Of a stretch of 64,000 nucleotides of DNA, positions 1-9,785 are shown piece by piece. The stretch comes from Acidisoma sp. PAMC 29798 (GTDB lineage: Bacteria > Pseudomonadota > Alphaproteobacteria > Acetobacterales > Acetobacteraceae). Numbering within the stretch: position 1 is the stretch's first letter; each line of letters opens with the position of its first letter. Location of the stretch: NCBI RefSeq assembly GCF_030252425.1, contig NZ_CP126994.1, forward strand, positions 1,674,001 through 1,738,000. The letters are read 5' to 3'. The notes beneath the pieces were generated by a model. The model did no database searches, had not been told where the DNA came from, and worked only from the letters and a program-made list of their open reading frames with translations. A program made the translations under genes and the position numbers.

Positions 1-171
1 AATCTCGTCGCCTTCTCCGCCGCCTTGCATGACCTCACCGGGCAGGTCTTCACCATGTTCGTGCTGACGGTCGCGGCGGCCGAAGCCGCCATCGGCCTCG
101 CCATCATCGTCACCTACTTCCGCAACCGCGGCTCGATCGCGGTCGAAGACGTCAATCTGATGAAGGGCTAA
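1..171 (+). CDS. nuoK: NADH-quinone oxidoreductase subunit K (3' part)
   Basis: Only the last 56 codons are inside the window; the gene starts upstream. The visible part spans the end of one membrane helix and a full last helix with the conserved acidic residue of the NuoK family in the string [11 protein letters not shown], then the usual short tail ending NLMKG. NuoK is a small three-helix subunit of the proton-pumping membrane arm of complex I and lies between NuoJ and NuoL. Three bases separate its stop from the start of nuoL, so the genes are cotranscribed. Confidence 0.93.
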   Translation, partial: NLVAFSAALHDLTGQVFTMFVLTVAAAEAAIGLAIIVTYFRNRGSIAVEDVNLMKG

Positions 172-174
172 GAC

Positions 175-2097
175 GTGATCTTCGCCATTGCCGTCTTCGC
201 CCCCCTGCTGGGCGCGCTGATCTCGGGCTTGTTCGGTCGCAGCCTGGGGGATCGCGGGGCGCAGATCGTCAGTGTCCTGTTCATGCTGATCGCCTCCGCC
301 GCTGCCGTCGCCTCCGGCCTGCAACTCCTTACCGGCCTGGTGCCCGATGGCATCCTGGTCATCGGCAACTGGATGCATGTCGGCAGTTTCCAGGCGGATT
401 GGACGTTGCGCGTCGATAGCCTGTCGGCCGTCATGGTGATGATGGTGACCGTGGTCTCCACGCTCATTCACATCTACTCGGTCGGTTATATGGCCGAGGA
501 TCGCTCCATTCCGCGCTTCTTCGCCTATCTGTCGCTCTTCACCTTCGCCATGCTCATGCTGGTGACGGCGAACGACCTGTTGCAGCTGTTCTTCGGCTGG
601 GAAGGCGTGGGCCTGGTCAGCTATCTGCTGATCGGCTTCTGGTATGACCGCCCGAGTGCGAATGCCGCCGCCATCAAGGCCTTCGTCATGAACCGGGTGG
701 GCGACCTCGGCTTCGCGCTGGGCATCGGCCTGGTGTTCTTCCTGTTCGGTAGCATCCGCCTGGACGCGATCTTCGCGGCCGTGCCGGCCCATAACGCCGA
801 TGTCTATCGTCTGTTCGGCACCAATCTGCATGCCATGGATGTCATCGGCATCCTGCTGTTCATCGGCGCCATGGGTAAGTCGGCGCAGATCGGGCTGCAC
901 ACCTGGTTGGTGGATGCGATGGAAGGCCCGACGCCGGTTTCCGCCCTCATCCATGCCGCGACCATGGTCACGGCCGGCGTGTTCCTGATGGCGCGGATGT
1001 CGCCGCTGCTGGAATACGCGCCCATCGCCTTGGGCGTGGTCGGCGTTATCGGCGGCACCACGGCGCTGTTCGCGGCGACCATCGGCTGCGTGCAGACCGA
1101 TATCAAGAAGGTCATCGCTTATTCCACCTGCTCGCAGCTCGGCTATATGTTCGTGGCGATTTCGGTGGGCGCCTATCAGGCCTCGATCTTCCACCTCATC
1201 ACCCATGCCTTCTTCAAGTCGCTGCTGTTCCTCACTGCAGGCTCCGTCATTCATGCGATGTCGGGCGAGCAGGACATGCGCAAGATGGGCGGCTTGTGGC
1301 GTCTTATCCCCTTCACCTACGTCATGATGTGGATCGGCAACCTGGCGCTCGCCGGCATTCCGCCGCTGTCGGGCTTCTATTCCAAGGATGCGATCGTCGA
1401 TTCCGCCTTCTTCGGCCATGGCGGCGGCTATGCTTTCATCTGCGTCGAGATCGCCACTTTCCTGACCGCCTTCTATTCCTGGCGCCTGCTGTTCATGACC
1501 TTCCACGGCCGTGCGCGCGGGGATGATCACGTCATGGCGCATGTCCATGAAAGCCCCTGGGTGATGCGCGGGCCGCTGGCCTTGCTGGCCCTCGGCGCCA
1601 TCTTCGTGGGCGTGTCCTTAAAATACGACTTCATCGGCGCCGGTGACACGCTGTTCTGGGACGGGGCGATTTCCGACATTCATCATGAGGGTATCCTTCC
1701 GTCGCTCGAACATATTCCCTTCCTGATCGACATCCTGCCGACCGTGCTCGGTATCCTCGGGATTCTGGCGGCCTATCTGATGTATGTCGCGACGCCCGAT
1801 CTGCCGGCCCGGCTCGCCCGCCGCTTCGCCGGCGTCTACCGCGTGCTTGTCCACAAATATTATTTCGACGAGTTTTATGACGCGGTCTTCGTCCGCGCCT
1901 ATCGCGTGCTGGCGCGCGGGCTGTGGCATATCGGCGATGAGGGCATCATCGACGGTATTCCAAGGGGCGGCGCGGCCATTGCGCGCGGCTCAGCCGGGGG
2001 ATTGGTGCGCTTGCAGAGCGGTTCACTCGCGCAATACGCCTTCGTCATGCTGATTGGCCTGGTCGTTCTGATCAGCGTCTTCCTGATCTTCCGGTGA
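175..2097 (+). CDS. nuoL: NADH-quinone oxidoreductase subunit L
   Basis: A 640-residue, multi-spanning inner-membrane subunit, slightly longer than the ~613 residues of E. coli NuoL. It is one of three antiporter-like proton channels of respiratory complex I. The family marks are present: the glutamate in FFGWEGVG in the fifth helix and the lysine in GAMGKSAQIGLHTWL, both part of the proton path, and a terminal helix after a hydrophilic stretch, consistent with the long lateral helix. The start is GTG at 175, three bases after nuoK; no ATG fits the N-terminus. The stop overlaps nuoM. Confidence 0.97.
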   Translation: MIFAIAVFAPLLGALISGLFGRSLGDRGAQIVSVLFMLIASAAAVASGLQLLTGLVPDGILVIGNWMHVGSFQADWTLRVDSLSAVMVMMVTVVSTLIHIYSVGYMAEDRSIPRFFAYLSLFTFAMLMLVTANDLLQLFFGWEGVGLVSYLLIGFWYDRPSANAAAIKAFVMNRVGDLGFALGIGLVFFLFGSIRLDAIFAAVPAHNADVYRLFGTNLHAMDVIGILLFIGAMGKSAQIGLHTWLVDAMEGPTPVSALIHAATMVTAGVFLMARMSPLLEYAPIALGVVGVIGGTTALFAATIGCVQTDIKKVIAYSTCSQLGYMFVAISVGAYQASIFHLITHAFFKSLLFLTAGSVIHAMSGEQDMRKMGGLWRLIPFTYVMMWIGNLALAGIPPLSGFYSKDAIVDSAFFGHGGGYAFICVEIATFLTAFYSWRLLFMTFHGRARGDDHVMAHVHESPWVMRGPLALLALGAIFVGVSLKYDFIGAGDTLFWDGAISDIHHEGILPSLEHIPFLIDILPTVLGILGILAAYLMYVATPDLPARLARRFAGVYRVLVHKYYFDEFYDAVFVRAYRVLARGLWHIGDEGIIDGIPRGGAAIARGSAGGLVRLQSGSLAQYAFVMLIGLVVLISVFLIFR

Positions 2098-3644
2098 GCG
2101 TGATGAACCAGGCCGGCTTTCCGCTGCTCTCGCTGCTGACCTTCCTGCCACTGGTCGGCGCGGCCGTCATCTTCTCCATCCGCGGTGATGACGCCGTAGT
2201 GGCCTCCACCGCGCGCTGGACCGCGCTTTGGACCAGCCTGATCGTCTTCGTGCTGAGCCTCGTGTTGTGGTTCGAGTTCGACAAGAGCCAGGCCGGTTTC
2301 CAATTCAACGAAGTGCTGTCCTGGCTGCCGCAGTTCGGCGTCAGCTACCGCATGGGCGTGGACGGCATCAGCGTCATGTTCGTGCTGATCTCTACGGCCT
2401 TGACGCCCATCGCCATCCTGTCGAGCTGGAACAGCACCGGCGGCCGGGTGCGCGAATACATGATCGCCTTCCTGGTCATGGAGACGATGATGGTCGGGCT
2501 GTTCTCGGCCCTCGACTTTATCCTGTTCTTCGTCTTCTTCGAAGGCGTGCTGATCCCGATGTTCATCATCATCGGCGTCTGGGGTGGAGAGCGGCGGTTG
2601 TATGCCGCCATCAAGTTCTTCCTGTTCATGTTTGCAGGCTCGATGCTGATGCTGCTCGGCATCATGGCGCTGTGGTTCCATGACGGCACGATGAGCATCC
2701 CCGACATGCTGCATATTCCGCTGCCGCCGCATTTGCAGTTCTGGCTATTCCTCGCCTTCCTCGCGGCTTTCGCCGTGAAGATCCCCATCTGGCCGGTCCA
2801 TACCTGGCTGATCGATGCGCATCAGGAGGCACCGATCGCGGCCTCCGTCTTGCTCGCCGGCGTGCTCGCCAATATGGGCGGCTATGGGTTCCTGCGCTTT
2901 TCGCTGCCGCTGCTGCCGCAGGCCTCGCAGCATTTCGCGCCTTTGATGTTCGCCCTCGGCGTGATTGCCGTGATCTACACATCGATCGCAGCCCTGGTAC
3001 AGCGAGATTTGCTAAAGCTCGTCGCCTATTCCTCGGTCGGCCATATGGCCATCGCGGTCATCGGCATCTTCACCTTCAATGTGCAGGGCATCGAGGGTTC
3101 GCTGTTCCGCATGCTGTCCCACGGCTTCATTACCGCCGCGCTGTTTCTTTGCGTCGGCGTGCTGATGGACCGCACCAAGTCGCAGAGCATGGACGGGTTC
3201 GGCGGCGTGGTGCATCGGATGCCCTTCTACTCGCTGCTGTTCATGATATTCGCCATGGGCACCGTCGGCCTGCCGGGCACGGCCGGTTTCGTGGGCGAAA
3301 TCCTGGTCATCGTCGGTGCCTTGAAGGTGAATTTCTGGGTGGCCCTGCTGACCGGGACGACGCTGATCCTCAGCGCCGTCTACACCCTGGTGATGTATCG
3401 CCGCGTCATCTTCGGCGCATTGGTGCGGCCTGAACTCAAGGGCCTGACCGATATCGGCGGGCGCGAAATCGCCATGCTGGTGCCGCTGGTCGTGCTGACT
3501 CTGTGGATGGGCCTCTACCCCTCCAGCTTCTCCGGCTTCTTCGATGCGACAGTCACGGCCATGGCGAACCAGCATGTGGCAGCCATTGCCGGCGGCCCGC
3601 ATCTCGCTTCCGCCACGCCTCTCCTCGCCGTGGGATCCAATTGA
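2094..3644 (+). CDS. nuoM: NADH-quinone oxidoreductase subunit M
   Basis: A 516-residue polytopic membrane protein, the second antiporter-like subunit of complex I. Diagnostic residues are the glutamate in FFEGVLIPMF and the lysine in AVKIPIWPVHTWL, and the C-terminal GLPGTAGFVGEIL segment is typical. GTG at 2094 overlaps the nuoL stop by four bases (GTGA), which suggests translational coupling; ATG at 2103 is an alternative only three codons inside. The stop TGA overlaps the ATG of nuoN. Confidence 0.97.
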   Translation: MSVMNQAGFPLLSLLTFLPLVGAAVIFSIRGDDAVVASTARWTALWTSLIVFVLSLVLWFEFDKSQAGFQFNEVLSWLPQFGVSYRMGVDGISVMFVLISTALTPIAILSSWNSTGGRVREYMIAFLVMETMMVGLFSALDFILFFVFFEGVLIPMFIIIGVWGGERRLYAAIKFFLFMFAGSMLMLLGIMALWFHDGTMSIPDMLHIPLPPHLQFWLFLAFLAAFAVKIPIWPVHTWLIDAHQEAPIAASVLLAGVLANMGGYGFLRFSLPLLPQASQHFAPLMFALGVIAVIYTSIAALVQRDLLKLVAYSSVGHMAIAVIGIFTFNVQGIEGSLFRMLSHGFITAALFLCVGVLMDRTKSQSMDGFGGVVHRMPFYSLLFMIFAMGTVGLPGTAGFVGEILVIVGALKVNFWVALLTGTTLILSAVYTLVMYRRVIFGALVRPELKGLTDIGGREIAMLVPLVVLTLWMGLYPSSFSGFFDATVTAMANQHVAAIAGGPHLASATPLLAVGSN

Positions 3645-5068
3645 TGAACTGGCTCGTCGCCATCCCCGAAATCGCCCTGGCACTCACGGCCATGGCGGTC
3701 CTGCTGGTCGGCGCCTTCACGGAAGGTCGTGGCTCGTTCCTGCTCTGCGCCATGCTGTCTCTCGGCGCGCTGCTGCTGACGGCGGGCCTCGTGGTCATCG
3801 CACCGCAAGGCTTGGGCTATGGCGGCTTATTCATGGCCGATGCGTTCAGCCGGTTCAGCCAGATCCTGATCCTGGCGGCGGCAGCCCTGGCCATCATCCT
3901 GTCGCTGGACTTCAACCGCCAGGAGGAGGGGCTCGCTCGGTTCGAGTTCCCGGTGCTGATCCTGTTCGCGACCACCGGCATGATGATCATGGTCTCGGCG
4001 ACCAATCTCATGACCCTGTATCTTGGCCTGGAGCTGCAATCCCTCGCGCTCTACGTCATCGCCGCCTTCGCGCGGGATACGCTGCGCTCGGCCGAGGCCG
4101 GCCTGAAATATTTCGTCCTTGGCTCGCTCGCCTCGGGGCTGCTGCTGTATGGCATTTCCCTGACCTACGGCTTCTCGGGCAGCATGGACTTCGCCCATAT
4201 CGCCGCTGCACTGCTGACGGCGACACCCTCGGCCGGGCTGATCATCGGCATGATCTTCGTGATCTGCGGCCTGGTGTTCAAAATGGCCGCGGTGCCGTTC
4301 CATATGTGGTCGCCGGATGTCTACGAGGGTGCCCCGACCTCGGTGACGGCACTGCTCGGCTCCGCGCCCAAGGTGGCGGCGGTCGCGCTGTTGCTGCGGG
4401 TTATGTTCGTGCCCTTTGGCCATCTGCTGCCGCAATGGCAGTTGCTGATCGAGATCATCTCCATCAGCTCCATGGTCCTCGGCTGCTTGGCGCCGATCAT
4501 GCAGACCAATATCAAGCGCTTGATCGCCTATTCGGCGATCGGCCATATCGGCTACGCGCTGATGGGCCTCGCGGCCGGCACCACCTCCGGGGCGCGGGGC
4601 ACGCTGGTCTATCTCGCGACCTATATCTTCATGACGCTGGGGTCCTTCGCGGTCATCATGGCGATGCGCCGACAGGGCCGCAGCATCGAGAAGATTTCTG
4701 ACCTCTCCGGCCTCGGCCGCACCGATGGCGGGTTGGCGCTCGGCATGGCCATCTTCATGCTCAGCATGGCGGGTATACCGCCGCTGTCCGGCTTCTTCGG
4801 CAAGCTATACGTCTTTCTCGCTGCTGTTCAGGGCGGCCTATGGACCCTTGCCGTTATCGGCGTCGTGACCAGCATCATCGGGTCCTACTATTACCTTCGC
4901 ATCGTCAAGGTGATGTATTTCGATGCGCCGGTGGGGGCCTTCGACCGGCGGTCGCCCTCGCTGTCGTTCGTGGTCGCGGCAAGCGGCTTCGTCACCACCT
5001 TCTTCATCCTCGTCGCGGGTCCCGTGACTGCGGCGGCTGAAGCGGCGGCGCGGGCCCTTCTGGGGTGA
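3644..5068 (+). CDS. nuoN: NADH-quinone oxidoreductase subunit N
   Basis: The third antiporter-like proton channel of complex I, 474 residues, near the usual length. It has the glutamate in YLGLELQSLALYV and the lysine in VFKMAAVPFHMW followed by SPDVYEGAP, a hallmark of NuoN. The open frame runs upstream into nuoM, but ATG at 3644 (MNWLVAIPE) is the natural start because it overlaps the nuoM stop by one base. It ends nuo and is coupled to birA by a GTGA overlap at 5065-5068. Confidence 0.97.
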   Translation: MNWLVAIPEIALALTAMAVLLVGAFTEGRGSFLLCAMLSLGALLLTAGLVVIAPQGLGYGGLFMADAFSRFSQILILAAAALAIILSLDFNRQEEGLARFEFPVLILFATTGMMIMVSATNLMTLYLGLELQSLALYVIAAFARDTLRSAEAGLKYFVLGSLASGLLLYGISLTYGFSGSMDFAHIAAALLTATPSAGLIIGMIFVICGLVFKMAAVPFHMWSPDVYEGAPTSVTALLGSAPKVAAVALLLRVMFVPFGHLLPQWQLLIEIISISSMVLGCLAPIMQTNIKRLIAYSAIGHIGYALMGLAAGTTSGARGTLVYLATYIFMTLGSFAVIMAMRRQGRSIEKISDLSGLGRTDGGLALGMAIFMLSMAGIPPLSGFFGKLYVFLAAVQGGLWTLAVIGVVTSIIGSYYYLRIVKVMYFDAPVGAFDRRSPSLSFVVAASGFVTTFFILVAGPVTAAAEAAARALLG

Positions 5069-5847
5069 GGTCTGGCGCCCTCGTTTTTCCAGCCGAGGGA
5101 CTGCTGGGCTACCGGCTTGAGCGGGTCGACACGATCGGCTCCACCTCTGACGCCTGTATCGAGCGTGCGAAAGCCGGCGAACCCGATGGGCTGGCGATCC
5201 TCGCCCGCGTACAGACCAAGGCGCGGGGCAGCCGGGGCCGGGACTGGTCCGCACCGCTCGGCAATCTCATGCTCTCCGTTCTGCTACGTCCGCTTGATGC
5301 GGTGGAGGGTGCGGGTGCCGGCCAATGGGCGCTGCTCGCAGGCCTCGCTTTGGTTGAGGCGCTGGCCGAGTTCGACATCGCGCCGGCGCTGCTGACTTTG
5401 AAATGGCCGAACGATGTCTTGCGGGACGAGGCCAAGCTCGCGGGCGTGCTGATCGACGCTGCGATGACGACGGACGGCACCATGGACTGGCTGGTCATCG
5501 GCGTCGGCGCCAATCTGGCCGTGGCACCGCCTGTCGAGGGCCGCCGCGTTGCAACCATCGCGAGCCACGAAGGCACGCCGCCGACAGCCGATTCCGTCGC
5601 GGTCCGATTCCTCGACCGTATCGCCCATTGGCGGGACCGATTGGCGGAAAATGGATTCGCGCCGATCCGCGCCGCGTGGCTCAGCCATGCGCATCCGATT
5701 GGAACGCCGGTCACGATCAGACAGGGCGATCGCACGCGCGCGGGAATCTTTGCGGGGCTTTCGCCGGAAGGCGCCCTGCTGCTTCTGGCGGATGGCGAAA
5801 TCCACGCCATCTCAACAGGGGACGTGCTGATGGGGCAGGGGGGATAA
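5065..5847 (+). CDS. birA: biotin-[acetyl-CoA-carboxylase] ligase
   Basis: Activates biotin with ATP and transfers it to the biotin carboxyl carrier protein of acetyl-CoA carboxylase. At 260 residues it lacks an N-terminal winged helix, so it is the monofunctional ligase type and not a BirA repressor. Visible motifs are the biotinyl-AMP loop ARGSRGRDW, the substrate motif LKWPNDVL and KLAGVLID. The start is GTG at 5065, overlapping the nuoN stop. Placement of birA and coaX directly after nuoN is common in alphaproteobacteria and gives no sign of a functional link to complex I beyond shared transcription. Confidence 0.93.
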   Translation: MRSGALVFPAEGLLGYRLERVDTIGSTSDACIERAKAGEPDGLAILARVQTKARGSRGRDWSAPLGNLMLSVLLRPLDAVEGAGAGQWALLAGLALVEALAEFDIAPALLTLKWPNDVLRDEAKLAGVLIDAAMTTDGTMDWLVIGVGANLAVAPPVEGRRVATIASHEGTPPTADSVAVRFLDRIAHWRDRLAENGFAPIRAAWLSHAHPIGTPVTIRQGDRTRAGIFAGLSPEGALLLLADGEIHAISTGDVLMGQGG

Positions 5848-5856
5848 CGGTTCGCG

Positions 5857-6666
5857 ATGCGTCTCGTCATCGATGCCGGGAATACCAATATCGTCATGGC
5901 GGTTCATGACGGCACAGGCTGGCGCGGCATCTGGCGCATCTCGACCGATGCCCAACGCACCTCCGACGAATATGCGGTGTGGCTGTTTACCCTTCTCAAG
6001 CATTGCGACATCGACCCGGCGGGCATTACGACCGCCGTCATCGGCACCGTGGTTCCGGCGGCCCTCTATCACCTCCGCCGGTTGTGCCGCGAATGGCTGT
6101 ATTGCGAGCCGCTCATCGCCTCCTCGGATCTCGATTGGGGGTTCGAAATCAAGATGGATACGCCGAGCGAAGTGGGCGCCGATCGCCTGCTAAACACGCT
6201 GGCGGCGCATCAGATCTACGGCGGCCCGCTGGTTGTGGTCGATTTCGGCACCGCCACGACCTTCGATGTGGTCGATCAGGATGGCGCATTTATTGGCGGT
6301 ATCATCGCGCCCGGCGTGAACCTGTCGATCGAGGCGCTGCATCAGGCCGCCGCGCGGCTGCCGCGTATCGCGATTGGTCGCCCGCAGGTAGTGATTGGCC
6401 GATCCACGGTTCCGGCAATGCGCTCCGGCATCTTTTGGGGCTATGTAGGAATGATAGAGGGCTTGGTTGCGCGAATCCGCAGCGAGCTCGGCCAACCCAT
6501 GAAGGTGATCGCGACAGGCGGCCTTGCGCCGCTTTTCGCCGAAGGCACCACGATATTCGAGACCATCGATTCCGATCTCACGCTGGAGGGGCTGCGTTTG
6601 TTGGCGCTGCGCAACCCGACACCCAGCTTGGCGAATGACTGGAAGCGCCAGCCCACAGGAGACTAA
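5857..6666 (+). CDS. coaX: type III pantothenate kinase
   Basis: Catalyses the first step of coenzyme A synthesis, ATP-dependent phosphorylation of pantothenate, in the cytosol. The 269 residues carry the ASKHA-fold signatures of CoaX: IDAGNTN near the N-terminus for phosphate binding, the EVGADRL motif that binds pantothenate, VVDFGTATT, and GGIIAPG. It starts nine bases after birA. A CoA kinase upstream of a malonate-decarboxylase-bearing genome is expected housekeeping, since that enzyme also uses a CoA-derived cofactor. Confidence 0.95.
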   Translation: MRLVIDAGNTNIVMAVHDGTGWRGIWRISTDAQRTSDEYAVWLFTLLKHCDIDPAGITTAVIGTVVPAALYHLRRLCREWLYCEPLIASSDLDWGFEIKMDTPSEVGADRLLNTLAAHQIYGGPLVVVDFGTATTFDVVDQDGAFIGGIIAPGVNLSIEALHQAAARLPRIAIGRPQVVIGRSTVPAMRSGIFWGYVGMIEGLVARIRSELGQPMKVIATGGLAPLFAEGTTIFETIDSDLTLEGLRLLALRNPTPSLANDWKRQPTGD

Positions 6667-6685
6667 CCCAAGGATACGGGCTTTT

Positions 6686-8338
6686 ATGACAAGCACTGAC
6701 GACGATCTGGCTTTCCTCCCACTCGGGGGGACGGGCGAGATCGGCATGAATTTGAATCTCTACCGCTGTAATGGACATTGGCTGGCCGTGGATTGCGGTC
6801 TCGGCTTCGGCGGCCCCGAGCATCCCGAAGTCGATGTGATGGTGCCGGACCCGGTCTTCATCGCCGAACGGCGCGACAAGCTGCTCGGCTTGGTCATCAC
6901 CCACGCGCATGAAGATCATCTCGGCGCGGTCGCCTGGCTGTGGCGCCAGTTGCGCTGCCCCGTCTATGCAACGCCCTTCACGGCGGCGGTGCTGCGGCGG
7001 AAGCTGCATGAGGCCGGCCTGCTCGGTGAAGTGCCGTTGCATGTCGTCGCCCCCGGCGGCTCGATCGAGCTTGGGCCCTATCAGATCCAGTTCATCGCCG
7101 TGGCCCATTCGGTGCCGGAAGCGCAGGCTTTGGCCATCACCACGCCCTATGGCGTCGTCATGCATAGCGGCGACTGGAAGATCGACCCTGACCCCGTCGT
7201 GGGGCCGGTGACGGATGAGGCGACCCTGAAGCGCTACGGCGATGCCGGCATCCTGGCCATGGTCTGCGACTCGACCAATGCTTTGGTCGAAGGTCATTCG
7301 GGTTCCGAGGCTGAGGTGCGGCGCGCCTTGCCGGCGTTGATGCGCAACCTGAGCGGGCGCATCGCCGTCACCTGCTTCGCCAGCAATGTCGCGCGGGTGG
7401 AGAGCATCGCCCTCGCTGCCAAGGCAGTCGGCCGCCATGTGGCCATTGCTGGGCGGAGCCTGCGCAATATCGAGGCGGCGGCCCGCGAATGCGGCTACCT
7501 CGCCGATGTGCCGCCCTTCCTCAATGAGGATGCGGCTTCCGACATTCCGGACGACAACCTGCTGCTGATTCTGTCGGGCAGCCAGGGTGAGGCGCGGAGT
7601 GCCATGTCCCGCGTGGCGGCCGATTCGCATCCGCGCATCGCCCTGGGTGAGGGCGACACGGTGATCTTCTCCAGCCGCGTCATTCCCGGCAATGAGCGCG
7701 CGATCAACACGGTGCAGGACAATCTGGCCCGACGCGGCGTGCATCTGATGACCGATAACGACCATATGGTCCATGTCTCCGGCCATCCGGCGCGGGACGA
7801 GCTGCGCCAGATCTACGCACTCGTGCGGCCGACCTTCGCCGTGCCGGTGCATGGCGAATGGCGCCATCTCGCGGCCCATGCGGGACTCGCGAAGGATGCC
7901 GGCGCCACGCCACTGATGCTGGAGGACGGCGATATCCTGCGCCTCGCCCCCGGCACCCCGCGCATCATCGACAGCGCGCCGGTCGGCAGGCTGGCGGTGG
8001 ATGGCAACCGCCTGGTGCCGATGACCGGCGGGGTGCTCGCCGCGCGCCGGCGGATGATGTTCAACGGCATCGTCATTGGCAGCCTGGTGGTGGATGAGAC
8101 GGGCCGGATTCGCGGCGCGGCGCAGATCAGCGCGCCGGGCCTGTTCGACCCCGAGGATCCTGAGACCGCGCGCATGATCGCGGAATTCACCTCCTCGGTC
8201 GCCGATCTGCCGGCGCCGCTTCGCCGGGATGATGTCGCCCTCGCCGAATCGGCCCGTGCCTCCCTCCGGCGTGCCGTGGGGCGGCGGATGCAGAAGCGCC
8301 CGCTGGTCGATGTGCATTTGATGCGTATCGCCAGCTAA
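6686..8338 (+). CDS. rnj: ribonuclease J
   Basis: A 550-residue metallo-beta-lactamase/beta-CASP ribonuclease with 5'-3' exonuclease and endonuclease activity in RNA maturation and decay. The zinc motif HAHEDH lies at residues 73-78, after LPLGGTGEIGMN, and the beta-CASP part contains the SGSQGE and HVSGH motifs. The frame is open further upstream inside coaX, but ATG at 6686 gives the canonical N-terminus and sits 19 bases after coaX. The position between coaX and a DUF1467 gene is conserved in alphaproteobacteria. Confidence 0.95.
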   Translation: MTSTDDDLAFLPLGGTGEIGMNLNLYRCNGHWLAVDCGLGFGGPEHPEVDVMVPDPVFIAERRDKLLGLVITHAHEDHLGAVAWLWRQLRCPVYATPFTAAVLRRKLHEAGLLGEVPLHVVAPGGSIELGPYQIQFIAVAHSVPEAQALAITTPYGVVMHSGDWKIDPDPVVGPVTDEATLKRYGDAGILAMVCDSTNALVEGHSGSEAEVRRALPALMRNLSGRIAVTCFASNVARVESIALAAKAVGRHVAIAGRSLRNIEAAARECGYLADVPPFLNEDAASDIPDDNLLLILSGSQGEARSAMSRVAADSHPRIALGEGDTVIFSSRVIPGNERAINTVQDNLARRGVHLMTDNDHMVHVSGHPARDELRQIYALVRPTFAVPVHGEWRHLAAHAGLAKDAGATPLMLEDGDILRLAPGTPRIIDSAPVGRLAVDGNRLVPMTGGVLAARRRMMFNGIVIGSLVVDETGRIRGAAQISAPGLFDPEDPETARMIAEFTSSVADLPAPLRRDDVALAESARASLRRAVGRRMQKRPLVDVHLMRIAS

Positions 8339-8353
8339 TCGGATCGCGACACC

Positions 8354-8620
8354 ATGGCATGGTTCACCGGGCTGGTTCTGTTTGTGCTGGTGTGGTGGAC
8401 CCTTTTGTTCGCCGTGCTGCCCTTCATGAACCACCCGACCAGTGAGGCGGATCCCGTGTCCGGCTGGCGGGGCACGCCGACGCGGCCCTTCGTGCTGCGG
8501 ACTGTGGTGATCACGACCATCGTGGCGGTCATCGTCTGGCTGGTCTTGATCGGCGTGATCAACAGCGGCTGGATCAGTTTCCGCCATGGCTGGATCGGTG
8601 GACCGGCCGACTTGAATTGA
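8354..8620 (+). CDS. DUF1467 family membrane protein
   Basis: An 88-residue protein with two predicted transmembrane helices separated by a polar loop with GWRGTPTRP, matching the DUF1467 pattern (helix ending in LLFAVLPF, then a second helix). Its function is unknown. It follows rnj by 15 bases and is the last gene of the nuo-birA-coaX-rnj run; in many alphaproteobacteria the same gene precedes proS or lolC, which are not found here because a tRNA gene follows. Confidence 0.85.
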   Translation: MAWFTGLVLFVLVWWTLLFAVLPFMNHPTSEADPVSGWRGTPTRPFVLRTVVITTIVAVIVWLVLIGVINSGWISFRHGWIGGPADLN

Positions 8621-8703
8621 GGATTTTTTCTGGTGGCTGAGACGCGGCGCTGCCTCTTGCAGAGCCCCGGATCAGCGGCTAGGAAGTGCGCCTTCGGGAC
8701 CGT

Positions 8704-8778
<75 letters not shown>

Positions 8779-9012
8779 CGGTTCCCGTTGTACGAAGCCA
8801 GCTTGGCATGCGTTACATCGCAGCCAACATCGGCCTCACAAAAAGTTGATTGCGAAAGATCGAAGCTCAGTCTGAGTCGCTTCGCTCCGTCAGCCAATTC
8901 AACGCTCTTCGCAATCATGAAAATTCCACGGGAAAATTATTGCGAGGTCATAAGTATTATTGACTCGCACACGTTCTGGTAGCACATCTTATGCAACCTA
9001 GGGGTGTATCTC

Positions 9013-9752
9013 ATGCGTGTCCTCCTCGTCGATCACGACCAACATGCGGCCAATGCGGTGCAGATTGCGCTCAAATCCTCCGGCGCCGTCATCGAACACG
9101 TCGATTCGGGCGAGGAGGCGCTGCAACTCGCCAAACGCTACGATTACGACCTGATGATCCTCGACCTGATGCTGCCTGATACCGATGGCTACGAGGTCAT
9201 CCGTCGGTTGCGCTGGGCGTCCATCAACGTTCCGGTGCTGGTCTTATCGAGTCTCACGCGCCCGCAGGCGAAGGTGAAGGCCTTCTCGCTCGGCGCCGAT
9301 GACTTCCTCGCCAGGCCCTTTGATGAGACGGAGTTGACGGCCCGGGTCCAGGCCTTGGTCCGCCGCTCCAAGGGTCTCAGCCATGCCAAGCTTTCCATCG
9401 GGCCCATCGTGCTCGACATGGATTCCAATACCGTCGCAGTCAGCGATCAGGACGTGCATCTGACCGAAAAGGAATATCGCATCCTGGAACTGCTGCTGCT
9501 GCGGGCGGCAGCATCATCGCCAAAGAATCGTTCCTCAATCATCTCTATGGCGGCAATGATGAGCCAGACATCAAGATCATCGATGTCTTCATCTGCAAGC
9601 TTCGCAAGAAGCTCCAGATTGCGGGCGCACCGAACATCATCTCCACCGTATGGGGCAGGGGCTATATCGTGCGTGAGCCTGCAACCGTGACCGGGGGCGC
9701 CCGCGCTCAGGATCGCACCATCGTGCGTCGGGCCGTCGCCTCGGCAGCCTAG
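9013..9752 (+). pseudogene. ctrA: CtrA-type response regulator, frameshifted
   Basis: The N-terminal receiver (MRVLLVDHD, phospho-acceptor D51 in ILDLMLPD) and the start of the OmpR-type winged helix ([15 protein letters not shown]) are in one frame. The family continuation, with [22 protein letters not shown] and VWGRGY, is found one base out of frame and ends at the TAG at 9750-9752. Adding one G to the GGG at 9503-9505 restores an ungapped alignment to CtrA, so one base is missing. The uninterrupted frame would instead end at 9690 with an unrelated tail. Two receiver positions are also unusual: the acidic pair reads D-H-D and the conserved lysine before PF is arginine (R101). This may be a decaying paralogue or a sequencing error; ATG 9013 is preferred over GTG 9004. 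Confidence 0.8.
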
Positions 9753-9785
9753 AGCAGGATCGGCGTGGTCATGCTCCGCTTTCCC

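Noticed and set aside
6578-8587. Long minus-strand open frame opposite RNase J (and similar ones at 18261-20261 and 27238-29217)
   Set aside because: High-GC shadow frames; their products are rich in His, Arg, Gly and Gln with no family motif, while the opposite frames carry clear domains.
9503-9690. Tail of the uninterrupted ctrA frame (Ser-rich 60 residues)
   Set aside because: It is an out-of-frame reading of the CtrA DNA-binding domain, which is visible in the next frame.
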